A stretch of DNA of 17,803 nucleotides. It comes from an uncultured cyanobacterium (lineage in GTDB: Bacteria; Cyanobacteriota; Vampirovibrionia; Gastranaerophilales; Gastranaerophilaceae). A program made the position numbers and the translations under genes. The first letter of the stretch is position 1. Every line of letters starts with the position of its first letter. Below are positions 12,958 through 17,803 of this stretch, one piece after another. The notes under the pieces are model-generated. The model did not search any database. It saw only the letters and a program-made list of their open reading frames with translations, and was not told where the DNA came from. The stretch spans positions 1-17,803 of the forward strand of contig CAMTNN010000013.1 of NCBI GenBank assembly GCA_947073895.1, written 5' to 3'.

Positions 12958-13866
12958 TCAACTGTGCGGGTGGGCTGATGTGTATACTTCTTGCATGTGT
13001 TTCATTGATATGTGGGTGTAAATTTGCGTATTTGAAATTCCTGCGTGTCCGAGGAGTTCTTGCACAACTCTTAAATCTGCTCCGTTTTCTATCAGGCGGG
13101 TTGCAAAGCTGTGTCGGAAAACGTGCGGGGTTACTTTTTTAGGCAGTTCTATTTTTTCTACAACATCGTTTATCGCGTTTCTTATGGTTTTGTTTTGAAG
13201 TCTAAACCCTGTACTGTTAATAAAAAGTGGGGAGTTTTCGTTAATTTCTCCTATATCGTAATTAGGTGCAATCAATCTTCTTGCGGTATTAATATATTGA
13301 ATTAGATAGTTTTTTGCTCTGTCAGAAATCAACACAATACGCTCTTTTGCGCCTTTACCAAAAACTTTTATTTCGTTTTCTTCAAGGTTTAAATCTCCGA
13401 AATTCAAACTGCTAAGTTCGGAGACACGCATTCCTGTTGCCCATAAAAGTTCCATAATGACTTTGTTTCTGAACCCTGCAGGAGTGTCTATTTTTATATT
13501 ATTAAGTATTTGTTCAACTTCTTCTGTTGTTAAAAACTTCGGTAAAGCTTTAGGTCTTTTGGGAGCAGAAAGCGATGTTGCAGGGTTTGAATCAATATAT
13601 CTTTCTCTGAACAAATATTTATAAAAAGTTCTGATTGATGCTGTTTTTCGGGCTATAGTTGTTTTTTTGTATTCAAAGCGCTGAATAAAATGAAGATAGT
13701 CTCTTAGTTTGTTGAAATCTACATCAACACAGCTAAGATTATCCAGCCAGAGAATATAGCTTATAATATCGGAACAATAGGCGTGGAGCGTGTGTTCCGA
13801 GAAATTTTTTTCTACGCTTAAGTAAGTTTTAAACCCTTCTATAAATTCTTTTTCTCTTGTATCCAT
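12958..13866 (-). CDS. xerD: Tyrosine recombinase, XerC/XerD family
   Basis: Xer recombinases resolve chromosome dimers at dif before division; the family also includes mobile-element integrases. From the ATG at 13866 the protein has 302 residues, the normal Xer length. It has an N-terminal SAM-like core-binding domain (FIEGFKTYLSVEKNFSEHTLHAYCSDI) and a complete catalytic set: Arg147 (ATGMRVSEL), Lys171 (FGKGAKER), His248 and Arg251 (HVFRHSFAT), His274 (LLGHAGISNTQ) and Tyr283 (IYTHIS). Longer frames to 13968 run through the promoter (TATAAT at 13880-13885 on the minus strand) and are not credible; an ATG at 13875 is a possible alternative. The leader is then only about 6 bases. Location next to engB and ftsZ, with no tRNA or element borders nearby, favours a housekeeping Xer. 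Whether it is XerC or XerD cannot be told. Confidence 0.9.
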   Translation of the reverse strand: MDTREKEFIEGFKTYLSVEKNFSEHTLHAYCSDIISYILWLDNLSCVDVDFNKLRDYLHFIQRFEYKKTTIARKTASIRTFYKYLFRERYIDSNPATSLSAPKRPKALPKFLTTEEVEQILNNIKIDTPAGFRNKVIMELLWATGMRVSELSSLNFGDLNLEENEIKVFGKGAKERIVLISDRAKNYLIQYINTARRLIAPNYDIGEINENSPLFINSTGFRLQNKTIRNAINDVVEKIELPKKVTPHVFRHSFATRLIENGADLRVVQELLGHAGISNTQIYTHISMKHMQEVYTSAHPHS

Positions 13867-13879
13867 ATTTATCATGTTT

Positions 13880-13889
13880 ATTATACAAT
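13880..13889. promoter_or_regulatory. Overlapping divergent -10 boxes (xer / small ORF-engB)
   Basis: A 10-base stretch holds TATAAT for the xer gene on the minus strand (13880-13885) and TACAAT for the rightward operon on the plus strand (13884-13889). The two -10 elements overlap, so polymerase can occupy only one direction at a time. Both leave leaders of roughly 6-8 bases. The -35 regions are weak on both sides. Confidence 0.45.
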
Positions 13890-13903
13890 ATTTTCTAGAA
13901 AGT

Positions 13904-14152
13904 ATGAATATTTTTAAAACATTTGAAACATTTTTAAAAGAACCCTTAAGCGTACTGAAATCCAACATTATTCAAATTGTGAGTGTTCAGACGGGTAATA
14001 TCTTTGCGAATAAACCGTCAATAGATGTTTCAACATTGAGTGGAAAGACACAAATAACAGTTGTTAATAACGAAAAACTTTACAATCTGTTATCTTTAGT
14101 CAAACACAGACAGGAACAGAAGGAATCGGCAAATGAAACATCTAAATGCTAA
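13904..14152 (+). CDS. Small hypothetical protein upstream of engB
   Basis: This open frame gives 82 residues from the ATG at 13904; the earlier in-frame codon at 13874 lies before the -10 box. I do not recognise it. It has a hydrophobic, helix-prone N-terminus (MNIFKTFETFLKEPLSVLKSNIIQIVSV), a beta-like middle (KTQITVVNNEKLYNLLSLV) and a charged, polar tail (KHRQEQKESANETSKC). There is no signal peptide or membrane span. Its last 20 bases overlap engB, and the engB ribosome site lies inside it, so it would be translationally coupled to that GTPase. The evidence for coding is the position, the promoter just upstream and the coupling; conservation is untested. Confidence 0.5.
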   Translation: MNIFKTFETFLKEPLSVLKSNIIQIVSVQTGNIFANKPSIDVSTLSGKTQITVVNNEKLYNLLSLVKHRQEQKESANETSKC

Positions 14153-14705
14153 CTTTATTATTAGTGCGGAGAAACTCTCTCAGTGTCCGGATTTTCCGTT
14201 TCCGGAATTTCCTTTGCTGGGACGTTCCAATGTCGGTAAATCTTCTTTTATAAACGCTCTGGCAAATAATAATAAGATTGCCAAGACTTCTAATACTCCT
14301 GGTAAAACCAGATTGATTAATTTCTTTAATTTTTCTGACAAGTTTATGATAGCCGATCTTCCGGGGTATGGTTATGCAAAAGTTTCCAAAGAAGCTCAAG
14401 CTAAGTGGCAGAAGTATTTGGAAGAGTATTTGTTAAATAGAAAACAAATAACTTCGTTAATACAATTTGTTGATGCGCGTCATGATATTCAGAAAAACGA
14501 TTTTCAAATGAGAGAGTGGGTAGAGGCGTATAATTTACCTATTTTTACTATAGTTACCAAAATAGATTGTATACCCCGGGGGAAAATTCAAAAAGTTGTT
14601 GCTGATGTTAGAAAACAATTTGGCGGAGATGTCTTACCTTTCAGCGCTGTTGATAAATATTACTGTGAAAAGACTATTGATTATTTAGTCAATTTATGTC
14701 AATAA
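14133..14705 (+). CDS. engB: Ribosome-assembly GTPase EngB (YihA/YsxC)
   Basis: EngB is an essential GTPase needed for late assembly of the large ribosomal subunit. The 190-residue length is typical. All G motifs are present: G1 GRSNVGKS (residues 30-37), G2 Thr in TSNTPGKTRLINFF, G3 DLPGYGYAKV (75-84), G4 TKID (142-145) and G5 FSAVD near the C-terminus. The N-terminal SAEKLSQCPDFPFPEFPLLGRSNVGKSS is characteristic of this subfamily and separates it from Era or Der. An AAGGA site lies 8 bases before the ATG, inside the end of the preceding small frame. The next gene follows after 23 bases, so engB is probably co-transcribed with the WYL pair and coaX. Confidence 0.96.
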   Translation: MKHLNANFIISAEKLSQCPDFPFPEFPLLGRSNVGKSSFINALANNNKIAKTSNTPGKTRLINFFNFSDKFMIADLPGYGYAKVSKEAQAKWQKYLEEYLLNRKQITSLIQFVDARHDIQKNDFQMREWVEAYNLPIFTIVTKIDCIPRGKIQKVVADVRKQFGGDVLPFSAVDKYYCEKTIDYLVNLCQ

Positions 14706-14728
14706 TTATCATAAGATAGGGGGATAAT

Positions 14729-15655
14729 GTGTTTAAAATTGCAGAAAAGACAGAATTAAATCAAATTTCTCTAACAGGTGTTCGCGGAATAGTGTTAATG
14801 GGACTTTTGATTGCTCAGCCGCGTTCTCTTGATGAAATTAGAAAAGCTTTTATTGAACTTAATATTATGGAAGATGAAAACTCTGATGATATTTTGAGAA
14901 TTGACCTAAATACTCTTAAAATTATGGGGTGTGAAATTTCAAGAGCATCTTCTAAAACAGATTTTAAATATGTTTTACACAAACACCCTTTCTCATTTAA
15001 AATAAGCAATGATGAGCTCTCTTTATTGAAAAAAGCTTATAATCAGGCTAAGAATCGTACAGATTTCTTAGGAATATTGGGTTATGACGAGTTATTCAAA
15101 AAGATTGCTTCCAAAGTTTTTGATGAAGAGACAAAAGAAGCCCTGCTCGGTATTTCTATTTTGAAGCGCTATGATATTCAAATGTTGAAAGACTTGCTTC
15201 TTGATTGCAGTCAGGGGCGAATTCTTGAGTTGATTTACAAAAAATCTCCGTCGGGTGAAGAAAAGAAAGAAGTTATAGCACAGAAGCTTGTTTTCCAGAG
15301 TGATAAAGTATATCTTTATGCGTACGATTTAGCAAAAAAGGAATCCGTTACTCTTCTTGCTAATAAAATTAAATCAATATTGTCCAGAAAATATGATAAG
15401 TCAGGTTTTGAGCCAAATGTTGTTAAAGTGTGTTTTGATTTGGATGCTTCAAGTTATACTGATTTGCAAGAGGGTGAGGTTATTCTTTCAAATACTGATG
15501 ATACTTTATTTGTGGAAGGTCATTATCATAACGAATTTATTGCAGTGCAGAGAATTCTTTCATTTGGTTCAAAATGTGTGGTTAAAGAACCTGTGGAATT
15601 CCGAAATACTATTATTACAAAGTTAAAAGAAATGAGAGAATCTTATGGGAACTAA
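14729..15655 (+). CDS. WYL-domain transcriptional regulator (first of a tandem pair)
   Basis: This 308-residue cytoplasmic protein has an N-terminal winged-helix region (GIVLMGLLIAQPRSLDEIRKAFIEL...DLNTLKIMGCEISRAS). A helical spacer (about 85-160) follows, then a WYL-type Sm-like domain (GRILELIYKKSPSGEEKKEVIAQKLVFQSDKVYLYAYDLAKKESVTLLANKIKSI), in which VYLYAYD stands at the position of the W-Y-L motif. A C-terminal WCX-like extension (VVKVCFDLDASS...ILSFGSKCVVKEP) closes it. WYL proteins are ligand- or nucleic-acid-sensing transcription factors, of which PafB/PafC (DNA damage) are best known. The start is GTG at 14729, behind a strong AGGGGGA site at 14718; the overlapping ATG at 14727 is out of frame. 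It overlaps the second WYL gene by 11 bases, implying coupled, equimolar synthesis and perhaps a heteromer. Confidence 0.78.
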   Translation: MFKIAEKTELNQISLTGVRGIVLMGLLIAQPRSLDEIRKAFIELNIMEDENSDDILRIDLNTLKIMGCEISRASSKTDFKYVLHKHPFSFKISNDELSLLKKAYNQAKNRTDFLGILGYDELFKKIASKVFDEETKEALLGISILKRYDIQMLKDLLLDCSQGRILELIYKKSPSGEEKKEVIAQKLVFQSDKVYLYAYDLAKKESVTLLANKIKSILSRKYDKSGFEPNVVKVCFDLDASSYTDLQEGEVILSNTDDTLFVEGHYHNEFIAVQRILSFGSKCVVKEPVEFRNTIITKLKEMRESYGN

Positions 15656-16520
15656 AGAAGCTGTTAAAAGAAATCAATCTTCAATGCAGGTTTTAAAAAC
15701 CTTGAATCTGTTGTTGGAAAATGACTATACAATGACTGAACTTATTCGTAAATTGAATGAGAATGAAAAAGAACCGCTTTTTAACAACAGTGTAGTAAGC
15801 AAGTATATCAATACTTGTAGATTCTGCGGGTTTGAAATTCCTAAGATTCATAATAAGTATTTTGTTGCAAGTATTCCGTTTGGTATTGAATTAACCGCAA
15901 ATGAACGTGATTTGCTGGATGATTTGCATTTTGCAGTTAAAAATACCATGTCGTCGACTTCCGATGAAAGTTTTGGTATTTTTCTCAAAAGATTAAATAA
16001 TTATTCAAACAAAGAGCTTATAAGAGTGGAACCTAAAACTCAACAGCAAGCTTATGAATTGTTTGATAAAGCTGTTGAAGAAAAGAGAAAAGTTCTTTTA
16101 TTATTCCGTGCAAAGGCTGTTTTTGAATGTATTCCGTTAAGAATTGTGGAGAAAAAAGGCAAAACCAGTTTTCATGTGATTCATGATGGAAAAGAAAAAG
16201 TTATTGCAGCTGATAGACTTACCGGCTTAGAAATGATAGACAAAAGGTTTGAACAGCCTGATAATAACGATACGCAACAGGAAGTTGTTTTTAAACTTAA
16301 AGGTAAATTGGCTTCAACATATACTTTGAGAGAAAATGAAAAAATAGTTAACAATAATTCTGCTGATGAGCTTGTTGTTTCAAACGTGGGTGAAAGCAAG
16401 AAAAACTTATTTTCCAGATTGCTCAGATATGATAAGAGTTGTGAAATCCTTTTTCCGCTTCACTATCGTGAGGAAATGAAATCAATTCTGGATGAAATGT
16501 TACTTAATTACGGGGCATAG
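15645..16520 (+). CDS. WYL-domain regulator, divergent paralogue (second of a tandem pair)
   Basis: The 291-residue protein repeats the layout of its upstream neighbour. An N-terminal HTH-like region (MQVLKTLNLLLENDYTMTELIRKLNE...SVVSKYINTCRFCGFEIPKIHNKYFV) comes first, then a spacer beginning FGIELTANERDLLDDL. A WYL-like domain follows (AYELFDKAVEEKRKVLLLFRAKAVFECIPLRIVEKKGKTSFHVIHDGKEKVIAADRLTGLEMID), then a C-terminal WCX-like segment (KLASTYTLREN...LLRYDKSCEILFPLHYREEMKSILDEMLLNYG). The WYL signature itself is degenerate (SFHVIHDG). The start overlaps the previous gene by 11 bases, and coaX starts two bases after its stop, so it sits inside a tightly packed operon. Assignment rests on the paired layout and domain order rather than a crisp motif, so confidence is moderate. 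Confidence 0.68.
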   Translation: MGTKEAVKRNQSSMQVLKTLNLLLENDYTMTELIRKLNENEKEPLFNNSVVSKYINTCRFCGFEIPKIHNKYFVASIPFGIELTANERDLLDDLHFAVKNTMSSTSDESFGIFLKRLNNYSNKELIRVEPKTQQQAYELFDKAVEEKRKVLLLFRAKAVFECIPLRIVEKKGKTSFHVIHDGKEKVIAADRLTGLEMIDKRFEQPDNNDTQQEVVFKLKGKLASTYTLRENEKIVNNNSADELVVSNVGESKKNLFSRLLRYDKSCEILFPLHYREEMKSILDEMLLNYGA

Positions 16521-16522
16521 TT

Positions 16523-17272
16523 ATGCTTTTAGCAATCGATATCGGAAATACTAATATAACGTTGGGAGTTTTTGATGGAGATTGCCTGATAAATAAATCC
16601 AGAATAAAAACTGAATGTGCAGATTATAAGTCGCAATTGCAGGCTTTGTGCAGAACTTATGCAATAGATGCTTGCGCAATTGTTTCTGTGGTAGATGAGT
16701 TAACTCAAAGTTTTAAAGGGCTTTGTGACAGTGTATTCGGTGTAAATTCGTTTATTTTTAATTATAGTAATGCGAATTTAAAAATTGCTTTGCCAAATCC
16801 TGAAAAAGTTGGTGCTGACAGGCTTGTTGATGCATGTGCTGTTATAGAAAAATACCAGCTTCCGGTGATTATTGTAGATGTCGGTACTGCTATTACGGTT
16901 GATGTTGTGTCTAAAGATAAAGAATTTTTAGGCGGTGCAATAATGCCTGGTGTGAATCTGCAGTTTCAGGCGTTAAACCAATATACATCTAAGCTCCCGG
17001 TTGTACATGCGGGAATAAGCAATGCAGCTATTGGGAAGAACACTGAATCTGCAATGCTATCAGGAGTTATGAGAGGTATTGCAGGGGCTGTTGAAGGGCT
17101 TATTAAACAATGTGAATTTGAAATCGGAGAAAATGCTGCAGTAATTGCTACAGGTGGTCAATGTTCTATGATTACTGAATATATGGGGCGCAAATTTGAT
17201 TACATTAATCCAGATTTGACGCTGGATGGTTTGAGGCTTGCATACTCGAACTCTCATGTAAATTTATATTAA
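16523..17272 (+). CDS. coaX: Type III pantothenate kinase
   Basis: CoaX makes 4'-phosphopantothenate from pantothenate, the first step of coenzyme A synthesis. The 249-residue protein has the acetate-kinase-superfamily (ASKHA) motifs: phosphate-1 loop LAIDIGNTNITLGVF (residues 3-17), GADR (97-100), phosphate-2 VDVGTAITVD (118-126 region), GGAIMPG (137-143) and ATGGQ for adenosine near the C-terminus. The type III enzyme is not inhibited by CoA and requires a monovalent cation. The ATG follows the WYL gene stop by two bases with no strong ribosome site of its own, so it probably depends on translation of the upstream gene. It is followed by about 100 bases of control region before ftsZ. Confidence 0.96.
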   Translation: MLLAIDIGNTNITLGVFDGDCLINKSRIKTECADYKSQLQALCRTYAIDACAIVSVVDELTQSFKGLCDSVFGVNSFIFNYSNANLKIALPNPEKVGADRLVDACAVIEKYQLPVIIVDVGTAITVDVVSKDKEFLGGAIMPGVNLQFQALNQYTSKLPVVHAGISNAAIGKNTESAMLSGVMRGIAGAVEGLIKQCEFEIGENAAVIATGGQCSMITEYMGRKFDYINPDLTLDGLRLAYSNSHVNLY

Positions 17273-17277
17273 CATTC

Positions 17278-17329
17278 TTTCCTATTTATTCTGAAAAAAC
17301 TTTACAATTTTTCCTATTTAAAATAGTAT
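17278..17329 (+). promoter_or_regulatory. Candidate ftsZ promoter with an 11-bp direct repeat
   Basis: TTTACA (17301-17306), 17 bp and TAGTAT (17324-17329) make a possible promoter for ftsZ. TTTCCTATTTA occurs twice, at 17278-17288 and 17310-17320, 32 bp apart (about three helical turns); the second copy lies in the promoter spacer. This suggests a regulator site, but the -10 is poor and the region is very AT-rich. Confidence 0.4.
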
Positions 17330-17376
17330 GTTATTATATTGTAAAAGTATAGTTAATTAAAAAAAGAGGAAAAATC

Positions 17377-17803
17377 GTGGACAATTTAGGACCGGATATT
17401 TTTGGAAGAAGAGATGAAAATACTGCATCTAACAATGATTACAGCATGCAGTCATCTGATAATATTGCACAACCGGCACCGGGTATAAGCCCTGCTAAAA
17501 TCAAGGTTATCGGTGTTGGCGGCGGCGGCGGAAATGCTGTTAACCGAATGATTAAAGCAGGACTTTCAGGTGTAGAGTTCTGGTTAATGAATACAGATTT
17601 ACAAGTTTTAGAATACGGACAAACTAAAAATAGAATTCAATTGGGTACAAAATCTACATCAGGTCTTGGCGCAGGCGGAGATCCTTCAGTAGGTGAAAGA
17701 GCAGCAGAAGAAGCTCAACAAGAAATTACTCAAGCTTTAGACGGCGCTGATATGGTATTTATCACAGCAGGTATGGGTGGTGGAACCGGTACCGGTGCAG
17801 CTC
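17377..17803 (+). CDS. ftsZ: Cell division protein FtsZ (3' end outside window)
   Basis: FtsZ is the tubulin-like GTPase that forms the division ring. The first 142 residues are present. A variable N-terminal tail of about 45 residues ([20 protein letters not shown]...) is followed by the GTPase core: [17 protein letters not shown] (T1 loop), [24 protein letters not shown], and [17 protein letters not shown], the tubulin signature (T4 loop), where the window ends. The start is GTG at 17377, chosen because an AAGAGGA site lies about 6 bases upstream and no other in-frame start fits. It is downstream of coaX with its own probable promoter. No ftsA or ftsQ is seen upstream, unlike the dcw cluster order of proteobacteria and Gram-positives. 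Confidence 0.97.
   Translation, partial: MDNLGPDIFGRRDENTASNNDYSMQSSDNIAQPAPGISPAKIKVIGVGGGGGNAVNRMIKAGLSGVEFWLMNTDLQVLEYGQTKNRIQLGTKSTSGLGAGGDPSVGERAAEEAQQEITQALDGADMVFITAGMGGGTGTGAA

Overview
This AT-rich window comes from a Gram-negative-type bacterium. An exported Skp/OmpH chaperone, a possible outer-membrane-like barrel protein and a flagellar cap protein point to an envelope with two membranes and probably motility. The mix of an archaeal-type endonuclease IV-like protein, FliD, OmpH, AT-rich housekeeping genes and HEAT proteins reminds me most of the non-photosynthetic cyanobacterial relatives (Melainabacteria/Gastranaerophilales). That is recollection and inference; no marker here proves it. 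I see no phage, IS element or CRISPR array. The window looks like ordinary chromosome with several small transcription units.

Layout, left to right. (1) 1-1391: 3' part of a methionyl-tRNA-formyltransferase-like gene, coupled by TAATG to an endonuclease-IV-like TIM-barrel gene. (2) 1396-2590: a metal-resistance-like unit, with a near-consensus promoter inside two 23-bp repeats, a MarR-family regulator with AdcR/ZitR-like metal ligands, and a DmeF-like cation efflux protein lacking its usual C-terminal domain. (3) 2592-4379, minus strand: an exported von Willebrand A protein, a lone sugar-type ABC permease, and a tiny LuxR-type HTH protein. (4) 4557-5240: a HEAT-repeat protein and a bidirectional terminator shared with tRNA-Pro(UGG) on the minus strand. 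(5) 5321-8472: a perfect 15-9-15 bp dyad between tRNA-Pro and an operon of an acetolactate-synthase-like ThDP enzyme, a Skp/OmpH protein and a DRE-TIM aldolase. (6) 8449-10005, minus: methionyl-tRNA synthetase, overlapping the aldolase tail to tail. (7) 10114-12501: a beta-rich protein ending in Phe, then fliD behind a promoter whose -35 lies in a 27-bp palindrome, with its own terminator. (8) 12580-12957: a tandemly duplicated AbrB/MazE-like protein. (9) 12958-13875, minus: a Xer-type tyrosine recombinase. (10) 13904-17803: a cell-cycle/housekeeping run of a small unknown protein, EngB GTPase, two overlapping WYL-domain regulators, type III pantothenate kinase and the start of ftsZ.

The most notable signals are regulatory. 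Extended -10 promoters sit so close to their ATGs that the permease and HEAT-protein mRNAs should be leaderless. Large dyads overlap the ilvB/tRNA-Pro, fliD and luxR-like promoters. The marR-efflux unit has a regulator-operator-transporter arrangement. Among the proteins, the altered active-site tryptophan of the IlvB-like enzyme and its pairing with an aldolase, and the tandem WYL pair next to coaX-ftsZ, deserve follow-up.
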